DNA of 64,000 nucleotides from Prevotella sp. (GTDB lineage Bacteria; Bacteroidota; Bacteroidia; Bacteroidales; Bacteroidaceae): NCBI GenBank assembly GCA_017475265.1, contig JAFVFY010000069.1, positions 62,001 to 126,000 of the forward strand, read 5' to 3'. Shown piece by piece: positions 1 to 9,017 of this stretch (position 1 is its first letter; each line of letters starts with the position of its first letter). The notes under the pieces were generated by a model. It saw only the letters and a program-made list of their open reading frames with translations, ran no database searches and was not told where the DNA came from. The position numbers and the translations under genes were made by a program.

Positions 1-1
1 G

Positions 2-826
2 GCGTGGAACGTGGAGTGGGGCTGGCGCTGGATGTTCTGGGCCGAGACGTTGCCCGCCGCACTGTTCCTCGTGTTGAGCTTCTTCATTCCTGAGAGCCCG
101 GTGTTTCTCAGAAATGAGAAATTAAAAATGAGAAATGATAAATACGATGACCTTCAAGAGCAGTCCCTTGTTTCTGAAGGTAATCATATTTCTCACTTCT
201 CATCTTTCATTTGTAATCGGAAGTATCGTCGTGTGCTGTTGTTGGGTCTGGTCATTGCCGTGTTCCAGCAGTGGTGCGGCACCAATGTCATCTTCAACTA
301 TGCACAGGAAATTTTCGTCGGCGCGGGCTTCGACGTCGACGGCATGTTTATCAACATCGTCATCACGGGCGTGGCCAATGTCATCTTCACCTTCGTGGCC
401 CTCTACACCATTGAGAAGTGGGGTCGTCGCTCGCTGATGCTCCTTGGAGCCGGAGGCTTAGGACTCATCTACCTCATCCTCGGCACGTGCTACTTCTTCG
501 AGGTGAAGGGTGTGATGATGGTGGTGCTCGTTGTGGCGGCCATCTCGGTCTATGCCATGACCCTCGCTCCTGTTACGTGGACGCTACTGGCAGAGATTTT
601 CCCCAACCGCATACGAGGCATTGCTATGGCCACCTGCACCTTCGCCCTTTGGGTGGGCTGCTGCACGCTGACGTTCTCGTTCCCCTCGATGAACGCCGCG
701 CTGGGTAGCAGCGGCACCTTCTGGATTTACTCTGCCATCTGCGCCTGCGCCTTCATCTTCCTGTGGAACCGCTGTCCAGAGACGAAGGGCAAGAGCCTGG
801 AGGAACTGGAAAAGGAACTGACATGA
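2..826 (+). CDS. Sugar/H+ symporter (MFS sugar porter family), 5'-truncated
   Basis: This is the C-terminal half of a sugar porter of the XylE/AraE type; the reading frame is open to the window edge. Family signatures are in order: WRWMFWAE, PESPVFL at the end of TM6, QQWCGTNVIFNYAQEIF in TM7, EKWGRRSL between TM8 and TM9, AEIFPNRIRG, and PETKGKSLEELE at the C-terminus. It would import a pentose or hexose across the inner membrane with protons; the substrate cannot be read from sequence. The central cytoplasmic loop after PESPVFL carries a heptamer-repeat run (about 112-215) that adds roughly 30 residues. A PL9-type lyase starts 22 bp downstream, suggesting a sugar-use operon. Confidence 0.9.
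   Translation, partial: AWNVEWGWRWMFWAETLPAALFLVLSFFIPESPVFLRNEKLKMRNDKYDDLQEQSLVSEGNHISHFSSFICNRKYRRVLLLGLVIAVFQQWCGTNVIFNYAQEIFVGAGFDVDGMFINIVITGVANVIFTFVALYTIEKWGRRSLMLLGAGGLGLIYLILGTCYFFEVKGVMMVVLVVAAISVYAMTLAPVTWTLLAEIFPNRIRGIAMATCTFALWVGCCTLTFSFPSMNAALGSSGTFWIYSAICACAFIFLWNRCPETKGKSLEELEKELT
112..215. repeat. Heptamer repeat pair, inverted, in the MFS gene
   Basis: Two runs built on AAATGAT-type heptamers, about 112-156 and 181-215, lie in opposite orientation. They could form a hairpin. The reading frame stays open through both, and they fall in the central cytoplasmic loop of the transporter. Confidence 0.6.
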
Positions 827-848
827 CACACATACCAATACTAAAACT

Positions 849-2078
849 ATGAGACTTCTGACAATGATTCTGACCTTGCTGGCGCTGACTGTCGTTGGGA
901 CGGCATCGGGAATTGTGCGCTACGCCTCGCCCTCAGGCATCGACCCAGAAGGCCTGTCCGTGGACAAGCCTGGAAAGTTGAGGGCAATGGTGGACAGCCT
1001 TTTGCCTGGCGACACGCTCTATCTGCTGGACGGGCAGTATGACCAGACGAAGACACTTGTCGTCAACAAACTTGCCTCGGCCGACAAGTGGATCACCATC
1101 TGTGCCGCCGAAGGTGCCAAGCCCATCTTCGACTTCCGCGAACAGCCTAACGGCACCAACGGTGTGAAGGTAAGCGGACGGTACATAAACATCAAGGACC
1201 TCACCGTGCGCTATGCAGGGAAGAAGGGCGTATGGCTGGAGAACGCCTCCTACTGCCGACTGGAACGGCTCGAAGTCTACGGCTGTTGCGATTCAGGCAT
1301 TCAGCTGCGCAAAGGAGGTTATAATGTTGTCGTAAACTGCGACTCACATGACAACTTCGACTATCAGGATTCAGGAAGCAACGCCGACGGCTTTGCCGAC
1401 AAACAGGGTGGTGCGGCTTTCCCCGGGAACACCTACATCGGCTGCCGAGCATGGCATAACTCTGACGACGGATGGGATCACTTCCAGCGCCAGTCGCAGG
1501 ACACACCGACCGTCTACATGTATTGCGTCACCTACGACAATGGCCCTGCTGAATTCGACCTTTCATCACATCCGAGGGTTCTCGGCATCGACAGCATACT
1601 GCCGTGCATGGAAGGCAAGGACTTGGCTCATTTCCCCAATGGTGGCAACCCTAACGGATTCAAACTTGGAGGGCAGGGGAAAGACAACAAGGAGAGCGGC
1701 AACTATACGCGGCACGACACCAATCTGCAGCATTGTCTTGCCGTGGGACACCGTAAGAAAGGATTCGACCAGAACAACAATGCCGGACAGATGACCGTCA
1801 GCCACTGCCTGGCCGTCCGCAACGATGTCAACTTTGGATTCGGCAATCCCTATCCCTGCACACTCGACATCTGTCATTGCATCAGCCTGGAGCCAATAAG
1901 TGGACAGCATTTCGTTGCGGGGCCTGAGTGTACTGTCACCCAACAAGACAACTCCTGGAACGGAAACGAAAACACGTCTATTCTAGACGGCATTGACATC
2001 GTACAACTGATGCTGGCAGAACGTCAGTCCGATGGTTCTCTGCCCGAAGAATTACGGAAGATACTGGAAAATCTTTAA
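849..2078 (+). CDS. Secreted right-handed beta-helix pectate lyase, PL9-like
   Basis: A 409-residue protein with a signal peptide (about residues 1-20, MRLLTMILTLLALTVVGTAS). The rest is a right-handed parallel beta-helix. NADGFADKQG followed by CRAWHNSDDGWD matches the core of PL9 pectate lyases such as Pel9A, where the Asp residues bind calcium and the Lys acts as base. It would cleave polygalacturonate by beta-elimination in the periplasm or outside the cell. It follows the sugar symporter by 22 bp, so uptake of released sugars is a reasonable inference. No lipobox is present. The family is fairly certain; the exact polysaccharide is not. Confidence 0.82.
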   Translation: MRLLTMILTLLALTVVGTASGIVRYASPSGIDPEGLSVDKPGKLRAMVDSLLPGDTLYLLDGQYDQTKTLVVNKLASADKWITICAAEGAKPIFDFREQPNGTNGVKVSGRYINIKDLTVRYAGKKGVWLENASYCRLERLEVYGCCDSGIQLRKGGYNVVVNCDSHDNFDYQDSGSNADGFADKQGGAAFPGNTYIGCRAWHNSDDGWDHFQRQSQDTPTVYMYCVTYDNGPAEFDLSSHPRVLGIDSILPCMEGKDLAHFPNGGNPNGFKLGGQGKDNKESGNYTRHDTNLQHCLAVGHRKKGFDQNNNAGQMTVSHCLAVRNDVNFGFGNPYPCTLDICHCISLEPISGQHFVAGPECTVTQQDNSWNGNENTSILDGIDIVQLMLAERQSDGSLPEELRKILENL

Positions 2079-2099
2079 CCTTCACCCCAAGTTGTTATA

Positions 2100-2140
2100 G
2101 CAAACCGCCCGCTGCGAATCATCGCAACGGGCGGTTTTGC
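2100..2140. terminator. Bidirectional terminator between converging genes
   Basis: A strong GC-rich stem (CAAACCGCCCG pairing with CGGGCGGTTTTG around a small inner stem) lies between the convergent pectate lyase and aldolase genes. T runs follow on the + side and A runs mirror them, so it can end transcription from both sides. Confidence 0.8.
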
Positions 2141-2163
2141 ATATCTTCCGTATGGTTCCAGTC

Positions 2164-3168
2164 TTACTCGGCCAGCTTGTTGTCTGAGCCAAGCACGTCG
2201 ATGATCTTGTGCTTGTACATCTTCTCCATCTCGTCGCGGGCGGGACCGCAGAACTTACGCGGGTCGAACTCACCGGGTTTGTCGTGCAGCACGCGGCGCA
2301 CGGCGGCGGTGAAGGCCAGACGTGAGTCAGAGTCGATGTTGATCTTGCAGACTGCGCTCTTCGAAGCCTTGCGCAGCTGCTCCTCGGGGATACCGATAGC
2401 ATCGGGCAGCTTGCCGCCGAGCGAGTTGATCTCGTCGACATACTCCTGGGGCACGCTGGAGCTTCCATGCAGCACGATGGGGAATCCGGGCAGCTTCTCC
2501 ATCACGGCGTCGAGCACGTCGAATGCCAGTGGGGGAGGAACGAGCTTGCCTGTCTTCGGGTCGCGGGTGCACTGCTCGGGAGTGAACTTGTAGGCACCGT
2601 GGCTAGTACCAATCGAGATAGCCAGCGAGTCACAGCCAGAACGCTGTGAGAACTCAATGACCTCCTCGGGCTTCGTGTAGTGGCTCTCGGCTGCGGACAC
2701 CTCGTCCTCAACACCGGCGAGCACGCCAAGTTCAGCCTCGACAGTCACGTCGAACTGGTGGGCATAGTCCACCACCTTCTTCGTCAGGGCGATGTTCTCG
2801 TCGAAGGGCAGGTGGCTAGCGTCAATCATCACGCTGGAGAAGCCGTAGTCGATGCAGCTCTTGCAAGTCTCAAAGCTGTCGCCGTGGTCCAGGTGCAGCA
2901 CAATCTCGGGATGAGCGCAGCCCAGCTCCTTGGCATACTCCACGGCACCCTGTGCCATGTAGCGCAGCAGCGTGGCATTGGCATAGTTGCGGGCACCCTT
3001 CGACACCTGCAGGATGACGGGGCTCTTCAGGTCGCTAGAGGCCTTGATGATGGCCTGCAGCTGCTCCATATTGTTAAAGTTGAATGCGGGAATGGCATAG
3101 CCGCCATTGATGGCACGCTTGAACATCTCACGGGTGTTCACGAGGCCTAAATCCTTGTAGTTTACCAT
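2164..3168 (-). CDS. fba: Class II fructose-1,6-bisphosphate aldolase
   Basis: Zinc-dependent aldolase of glycolysis and gluconeogenesis, interconverting fructose-1,6-bisphosphate with DHAP and glyceraldehyde-3-phosphate in the cytosol. With the start at MVNYKDLGLVNTREMF it has 334 residues, typical of the long class II type. Zinc and catalytic motifs are visible: LHLDHGDSFETC, EAELGVLAG, GTSHGAYKF and VLHGSSSVP. The frame extends nine codons upstream of that Met, but the chosen start has the family N-terminus and lies below a good promoter at 3212-3243. It is monocistronic and ends at the shared terminator at 2100-2140. Confidence 0.95.
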   Translation of the reverse strand: MVNYKDLGLVNTREMFKRAINGGYAIPAFNFNNMEQLQAIIKASSDLKSPVILQVSKGARNYANATLLRYMAQGAVEYAKELGCAHPEIVLHLDHGDSFETCKSCIDYGFSSVMIDASHLPFDENIALTKKVVDYAHQFDVTVEAELGVLAGVEDEVSAAESHYTKPEEVIEFSQRSGCDSLAISIGTSHGAYKFTPEQCTRDPKTGKLVPPPLAFDVLDAVMEKLPGFPIVLHGSSSVPQEYVDEINSLGGKLPDAIGIPEEQLRKASKSAVCKINIDSDSRLAFTAAVRRVLHDKPGEFDPRKFCGPARDEMEKMYKHKIIDVLGSDNKLAE

Positions 3169-3211
3169 AATAAAAATAAGTGTTAGAAAAAACAAATCTG
3201 ATTTGCGACTG

Positions 3212-3243
3212 CAAAATTACGTATTTCTTTTGTACCCTGCAAA
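3212..3243 (-). promoter_or_regulatory. Bacteroidetes-type promoter of the aldolase gene
   Basis: On the minus strand TTTG (3240-3243) and TAATTTTG (3212-3219) are 20 nt apart, matching the -33/-7 form of the Bacteroidetes primary sigma factor. The ATG lies 44 nt downstream. Confidence 0.65.
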
Positions 3244-3328
3244 TTTTTCCCACATTTTTATTTGCATGTTCCCAAACTTTTCAAGATAGAGTCGCAGTAG
3301 AAAGATGCTGTCTGGCTATTGAAACAGA

Positions 3329-3358
3329 AAAATCCGAACCGCCAGCGGTTCGGATTTT
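3329..3358 (-). terminator. Terminator after the C10 protease/small-ORF unit
   Basis: A near-perfect palindrome (AAAATCCGAACCGC with GCGGTTCGGATTTT) with a tight loop and flanking A/T runs. It lies 58 bp after the small minus-strand ORF ending at 3416, so it would end the protease transcript. Confidence 0.75.
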
Positions 3359-3415
3359 CTTGACATGATGACTCTCTGTATCGAAGTTCAATAGTAAACT
3401 TTAGAAATCTTCTTA

Positions 3416-3595
3416 CTAATCCTCGTCCCACGCATTGAAGATGTTTCGTGAGCGGTTGGGGTCATTGCTGTCGTCGGCGTTGGGGTCTACTATCGGGTCG
3501 CCTGACTTATCTCCGCCGCCACTAAAATCCATTATCGGGGGGAGTTCCACGGTCATCACATCGATGCCGGGAATGATATATGCTTTCTTTTCCAT
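3416..3595 (-). CDS. Small acidic protein (59 aa) downstream of C10 protease
   Basis: The frame begins MEKKAYIIPGIDVMTVELPP, continues with a Gly/Asp/Ser-rich middle (DFSGGGDKSGDP) and ends NIFNAWDED. It starts 37 bp after the protease stop and ends just before the terminator at 3329-3358, so it is probably co-transcribed. Short proteins opening with M(K/E)K.YIIP followed by a Gly/Ser/Asp-rich tail recur in Prevotella-like genomes; their function is not known to me. It has no signal peptide or membrane segment. It could be a protease-linked peptide, a substrate or an inhibitor; none of this is shown. Confidence 0.6.
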   Translation of the reverse strand: MEKKAYIIPGIDVMTVELPPIMDFSGGGDKSGDPIVDPNADDSNDPNRSRNIFNAWDED

Positions 3596-3632
3596 ATTTC
3601 TTTTTTATTTTGTGTGTTTATATTCGGGTAAA

Positions 3633-6600
3633 TTAACGAATCACGACCTTCTTGCCGTCCTTGATGTAGATGCCCTTATGTGTGGGCTGTTCGCCGTGCT
3701 TCACGCCATCGAGGGTGTACCAGTCGCCGACCTTTTCTGTGATTTCCGTGATTTCTGTGTTGCTTATTTCCGTGGTCATGTCGCCGAAGTCGAGCACGAA
3801 ACTACGTGCGGCGGCGGCCTCGGTGAACCGGAAGTAAGCGCGGCAGGCCAACAGCGTGCGTGCCTTGGCGGTATGCTTCAACGTGTTGTCGACAGTCATG
3901 TAGTAGATGTCGGTATTCGTCTCGTTGATGTTGAAAGCGTCATAGTAGCCTATGAACTTCACGTCGCCGTTGGCCATGGTGATAGTCTGTCCTTCCGTCG
4001 AAGCGATGGTGACGCTTGGGAATACAGGATTCACGATGTTCTCCTCTGTGCCTTCTGTGTTGTCCCACTTAATAATATAAGGTATGCCGGCCTCTAGTTC
4101 ATCGACTGCCTCGCCAAAGTTCAGGCTGACGTGCGTGCCTGTCATGGTGGCGTCTGTGAGTGTCTTGGCGATGGCTCCTTCAAGGGGCGACCCCTGGAGC
4201 GTGACGTCGAAGGGCAGACAGATGGTGTTCCATGCGCCATCTTTGTAGAGGGTACGGTCGGTGAGGGTGACGTTAACCATCTCTCCGTCATACGATTCCA
4301 AGGTAGTGCTGTTGTTGACGGCATTGTCTGTCAGGTTGATGTTCTCAAGGGGTAGGGTGGTGAACGTGAGCGTATTCCATGGACTTACGCCTCCATCGTA
4401 TTTTGACCTTACCTGCACCACGTGTTCGCGTTCAGGCACCAGGTTAGTCAGATTGAACGAGCGTTCGCTACATTCTTTTGTTTCAATCCAAGTGACATTA
4501 TTGCTAATGGTTACATCGAATTCGATGTAGCCACGAATCATCCAGCACCTGTTACTTAAACTACTATCATTAAACAAGTCTTTGGCAGTGAACCATCCAT
4601 AATTTGGGTAATACAACCACTGACTGTTTGTCTCTGGCTCACTAATCTCACAGTAATGTATTGGAAATTTGCTTTGGTCCGTGGTTCCCTGGGTGAGAGT
4701 AATCCACAGGTTCTGGCCAGGAGTGATTGCCACAGGCTGGTTGAGAGTGACCTCACGGAAAGTGTTTCTTGCTTCTGGTGTCACCACCTGGGTATAGAGA
4801 AGTGTTCCGGGAGCATTGTCACCGCCAGAGTATATGTTCACCGTAATATCATTAGTATAGCTTTTTCGTTCAAAGAACGACACTTTTGTCAGCACATTGC
4901 CCGTAATATTATTTCCTGGATACATTATGCCCCACGTGTATTCACTCAGTCCATAGGCCATACTTGACTCATAAGCCCCGTTGTCATACTGTAGCCATGT
5001 AGCCGGGATGGGAACATAATCATCTGAAATTAGACCATATCTCACATCGTAGCTGTCGGCATAGCCCGTCCAAGTAGCCACAGCAGTGTTGTAGGTGATA
5101 TTTCCGACAGCCAGTTCCTTGGGAGCAGGGAATTCCTCGTCGGTGGTGAAGGTTACTTCTTCTCCCCACAATTCTGTTCCTGTAGGAGCCACCTTTACTG
5201 TGTATTCCGTTTCTGGGGTGAGGCCGGTAAGGGTGAAGGGATTGGAGCCGGCTGTCACTTCTGTGAAGCTGGTAGCTCCCTTAGCCTTGTAGGCCACCGT
5301 CCATGAGTTGGCATTGTTGTTGTTAGTCCAACCCAGCACAGCACTCTTGCCCCTTATGTCGCTGACGATAAGGTCGGTGGGAGCGCCTACGGGCACTACT
5401 GTGAACGAGGTGAACGAATGCTCGTCTATACCAAAATCATTATAGCCAGTGGGATAGAAGAAGAAGATGTCGTATGTACCCAGTTCTTCGGGTGTGTAAG
5501 ACAGCGTGCAGTCGCGGGTCTCTCCAGCAGGAATTGTGGCATCGCCTTCTAAGAAAATATAATACGAACTCTCTATTAATCTGCCCACATATATATTACC
5601 CTTGTAATCTTCATTGGAGTTGTTTTTGATATTGAGCGTGATGTTTGTCGACGAACCTATGTTGATGCTGCTGTGGTCGGTCGTCATGCTGTTCAGCACT
5701 AGTTCCGTGCCGAGATCTCTTTTTCCAATCTCGGCTACCGTTCCTTCGTCTTCAGGTTTCTGTATGCCTATTATGGCTTCCACTGAGGAGTTGAAACCGT
5801 CGCCCAGGTCAAGGCTGCCACCGGCGCCCTGCAAGTTGGGCTTGAGAGCCGAGAGCACGAAATAATCGTCGCTCAGTCCGCCCCATCCCCAGTTGAAGTG
5901 GAAGTAATCGGTGTTGTTATCAAAATCAAACTTGTAGCCATCGCAGACGAACTCATGACCGCCGCCCTTCGACTGGCCGGAAAAGAGTACTGGCCGGCGT
6001 TGGTAAATCTCATTGTAGATGAGCGCCACCCAGTTGTTGTAGGTGTATAAGGAGCGCAAGGCGACTTGCGTGGTCTCTTCTTTGAAACCGAAATAGCTCT
6101 TGAGAGCCTTCAGTATTTTTTTTGTCTTGGCTCCGGAGTCTGGGCCGTAGTCCATCTCAACAGCCCAGCCGCAGTATTTCATCAGTGTGGCCACGGCGTT
6201 GGCATTAGCATCGGTATCCCCACTAGAGTAACTGTTCCTCATGAGGCTCCACTGGAAAGTGATGTTAGAAGACAAGGCTGGCAAGTTGATTCCAGCACTA
6301 CTCCAGATGTATCCATCTATGTTTGTTTTTGGACTTTCTGGCCACTTGTGGTAGTTCATCACCTGTGCCATGGCCGTTGCCACGCATCCGGTGACACAGT
6401 GGCTGTAGCCAGAGACGTAATCCTTGCTGTACTCAATGCTGCCATCGGCATTTTTCTTATAGTACGGGGTCTGGTTGTAGTAGGGCGCGCTCTGGTTCCA
6501 TGTGGTGGAAAGCAGAGGCCCGACGTCCACGCGGTTGCTTGTGCGCAGCGGTGCACTGAGCTGTACAGTCTGTGTGCTCTGCGTCTGCAGCCAAGCAATC

Positions 6601-6969
6601 TCGTCGGCGTAACCCTGCAACCAGGCACGCATGTTGGAGGGAATGTTTTCAGTGTCAAGGCTGCCGCTGTCGCTGAAACCGAGGATGGGCGTGGTGCGGT
6701 CGTCGTTTGAGACGATGACGAAACCACCATCGTTGACCACGTTGAACACATAAAGCCCGCTGATCTGACCCGCAGGAGCCACTTCCTGAGGTGTGCCAGG
6801 GGCACGGCGGGGACCGGCGGCGGTAGACTTGTGGTGGTTCACGAATGACTGGGCCAATTGCAGTGCCTGCTCTTCACTAACATTGTCGGCCCATGCCAAT
6901 GCGGAGCAGATGATGGCGAGCAACGTCGTGGCTGTCCTCGCCAGTCTGAAGTTAGTCTTTAAGTTTCAT
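3633..6969 (-). CDS. Secreted C10 (streptopain-type) cysteine protease, frameshifted near its start
   Basis: About 1,100 residues. An inhibitory prodomain (SGLYVFNVVNDGGFVIVSND) precedes the C10 catalytic domain, with Cys in HCVTGCVATAMAQVMNYH and His in GGGHEFVCDGY, then NWGWGG. Two fibronectin-III-like segments follow, and a C-terminal YTLDGVKHGE...GKKVVIR segment resembles Bacteroidota sorting tails. The ATG at 6969 reads only MKLKD and then stops. Omitting the base at 6957 gives MKLKTNFRLARTATTLLAII, a perfect signal peptide running into the frame. The intact frame otherwise starts only at a TTG (6923). This is either a sequence error or a real loss of export. The promoter at 7006-7037 fits the 6969 start. 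Confidence 0.85.
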
Positions 6970-7005
6970 AGGTTCCATTATGGGTTTATTATACAAAAAG
7001 TGGTG

Positions 7006-7037
7006 CAAAGTTAGGCAAAAAGAGTGGAACGGCCAAA
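7006..7037 (-). promoter_or_regulatory. Promoter of the C10 protease gene
   Basis: Minus-strand TTTG (7034-7037) and TAACTTTG (7006-7013) are spaced by 20 nt. The expected transcription start near 7000 puts the ATG at 6969 about 30 nt into the message, supporting that start rather than the TTG at 6923. Confidence 0.6.
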
Positions 7038-7053
7038 GGTTTTCGTCGAAAAC

Positions 7054-7085
7054 TTTGGCTGTGTGGCGAAAAAAGCGTACCTTTG
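7054..7085 (+). promoter_or_regulatory. Promoter of the typA-serB unit
   Basis: TTTG (7054-7057), 20 nt, TACCTTTG (7078-7085), the canonical Bacteroidetes arrangement. The message would start about 120 nt before the typA ATG, so the inverted repeat at 7091-7211 would be transcribed as the leader. Confidence 0.7.
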
Positions 7086-7090
7086 CAGCC

Positions 7091-7211
7091 GCTTAGCCCC
7101 CTAGTTAGGGGGATGGGGGTCTGAACAGGCGCAGGCTTCCCGTAGAATAATCACATAATGAGTCTGATATCGCTTGTTCAGACCCCCAACCCCCTAACTT
7201 AGGGGGCTATT
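7091..7211. repeat. Long inverted repeat in the typA leader
   Basis: Two arms of about 33 nt, at about 7094-7127 and 7177-7210, are inverted copies of AGCCCCCTAGTTAGGGGG and GGGGGTCTGAACA. They flank a 50-nt spacer. Each arm also contains its own small hairpin. The element ends 5 nt before the typA ATG, so it would fold in the mRNA next to the ribosome binding site. It may be a small mobile repeat or a leader structure. Confidence 0.7.
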
Positions 7212-7214
7212 ATA

Positions 7215-9017
7215 ATGCAAGACATCAGAAACATCGCTATCATAGCGCACGTAGACCACGGAAAGACAACTTTAGTAGACAAGATGATGCTCGCCGGAAA
7301 CCTTTTCCGCGAGGGACAGAACCTTAGCGGACAGGTGCTCGACGCCAACGACCTGGAGCGCGAGCGAGGCATCACCATCCTTTCCAAGAATGTATCGATA
7401 AACTGGAAAGGCACGAAAATCAATATCATCGACACTCCGGGACACTCGGACTTTGGCGGCGAGGTGGAGCGCGTGCTCAACATGGCCGACGGCTGTCTGC
7501 TGCTCGTCGATGCCTTCGAGGGTCCGATGCCGCAGACACGTTTTGTGCTGCAGAAGGCTCTGCAAATCGGTCTGAAGCCCATCGTGGTGGTGAACAAGGT
7601 GGACAAACCCAACTGTCGGCCCGAGGAGGTCTATGAGATGGTCTTCGACCTGATGTTCTCGCTCAACGCCACGGAAGACCAGCTGGACTTTCCAGTCGTT
7701 TATGGCTCGGCGAAGAACGGCTGGATGGGGCCTGACTACAACAAACCCACAGACAACATCACCTACCTGCTCGACAAAATCGTGGAGGTCATCCCCGCTC
7801 CGAAGCAGCTGGAGGGTACGCCTCAGATGCTCATTACGAGCCTCGACTTCTCTTCGTATACGGGTCGCATTGCCGTTGGCCGTGTGCACCGAGGAAGCCT
7901 GAAGGACGGTCAGCAGGTGACCATTGCCCACCGCGACGGTTCACAAGAGAAAACGAAAATCAAAGAGCTGCACACCTTCGATGGCATGGGGCATCACCGT
8001 ACAGACACGATAGACTGTGGCGACATCTGCGCCGTCATCGGCTTGGAGAAGTTCGAGATTGGTGATACCATCTGTGACCTGGAGACCCCGGAGCCGCTGC
8101 CACCCATCGCCATTGATGAGCCGACCATGTCGATGCTCTTCACCATCAACGACTCGCCGTTCTTTGGTCGAGAGGGCAAATATGTCACCTCGCGTCACAT
8201 CAATGACCGCCTGATGCGTGAGCTGGAGAAAAACCTTGCCCTGCGCGTGGAGCAGTTTGAGGACTCCACCGACAAGTGGGTGGTCTCCGGACGTGGTGTG
8301 CTCCACCTCTCTGTGCTCATCGAGACCATGCGCCGCGAGGGTTACGAGCTACAGGTAGGACAGCCACAGGTAATCTATAAAGAGGTGGACGGCGTGAAGT
8401 GCGAGCCCATTGAGGAGCTAACCATCAACGTACCCGAGGAGTTCGCCTCGAAGATGATTGATATGGTGACGCGCCGCAAGGGCGACCTCCTTTCCATGGA
8501 AAGTCAGGGCGACAGGACGAACATGGCTTTCGAGATTCCTTCAAGAGGAATCATCGGCTTGCGCACCAATATCCTCACCGCCAGTCAGGGTGAGGCCATC
8601 ATGGCCCACCGCTTCAAGGAGTACCAGCCTTATAAGGGCGATATAGAGCGCCGCGTCAACGGTTCGATGATTGCCCTGGAGACAGGAACGGCCTACGCCT
8701 ACGCCATCGACAAGCTGCAAGACCGAGGCAAGTTCTTTATCGACCCGGGCGAAGAGGTCTACTACGGACAGGTGGTTGGCGAGCATGTGCACGACAACGA
8801 CTTGGTCATCAACGTCTGCAAGGCCAAGCAGCTCACCAACGTGCGTGCCTCGGGTACTGACGAGAAGGCCCGCATTGTTCCGAAGGTGGTCATGTCGCTG
8901 GAGGAGTGCCTGGAGTATATCAAGGAGGACGAGCTGGTGGAGGTTACACCGAAGTCGATGCGTATGCGCAAGAGCATCCTCGACCACGACCAGCGCAAGA
9001 AAGCCAATAAGGTGTAA
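7215..9017 (+). CDS. typA: Ribosome-associated translational GTPase TypA/BipA
   Basis: A 600-residue GTPase of the EF-G family that binds 70S ribosomes and aids ribosome assembly and stress adaptation. All G motifs are visible: G1 [10 protein letters not shown]2 [11 protein letters not shown]3 [12 protein letters not shown] and G4 NKVDKP. Domain II, the EF-G III/V-like domains (ISRGIIGLR-type segment [12 protein letters not shown]) and the BipA C-terminal domain follow. Length is normal and there are no inserted repeats. Its stop codon overlaps the serB ATG by one base, so the two are translationally coupled. Confidence 0.97.
   Translation: MQDIRNIAIIAHVDHGKTTLVDKMMLAGNLFREGQNLSGQVLDANDLERERGITILSKNVSINWKGTKINIIDTPGHSDFGGEVERVLNMADGCLLLVDAFEGPMPQTRFVLQKALQIGLKPIVVVNKVDKPNCRPEEVYEMVFDLMFSLNATEDQLDFPVVYGSAKNGWMGPDYNKPTDNITYLLDKIVEVIPAPKQLEGTPQMLITSLDFSSYTGRIAVGRVHRGSLKDGQQVTIAHRDGSQEKTKIKELHTFDGMGHHRTDTIDCGDICAVIGLEKFEIGDTICDLETPEPLPPIAIDEPTMSMLFTINDSPFFGREGKYVTSRHINDRLMRELEKNLALRVEQFEDSTDKWVVSGRGVLHLSVLIETMRREGYELQVGQPQVIYKEVDGVKCEPIEELTINVPEEFASKMIDMVTRRKGDLLSMESQGDRTNMAFEIPSRGIIGLRTNILTASQGEAIMAHRFKEYQPYKGDIERRVNGSMIALETGTAYAYAIDKLQDRGKFFIDPGEEVYYGQVVGEHVHDNDLVINVCKAKQLTNVRASGTDEKARIVPKVVMSLEECLEYIKEDELVEVTPKSMRMRKSILDHDQRKKANKV

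Noticed and set aside
3435-4097. Open frame on + opposite the end of the C10 protease
   Set aside because: It is the antisense of the protease C-terminus and the small ORF, and shows no protein-family features.
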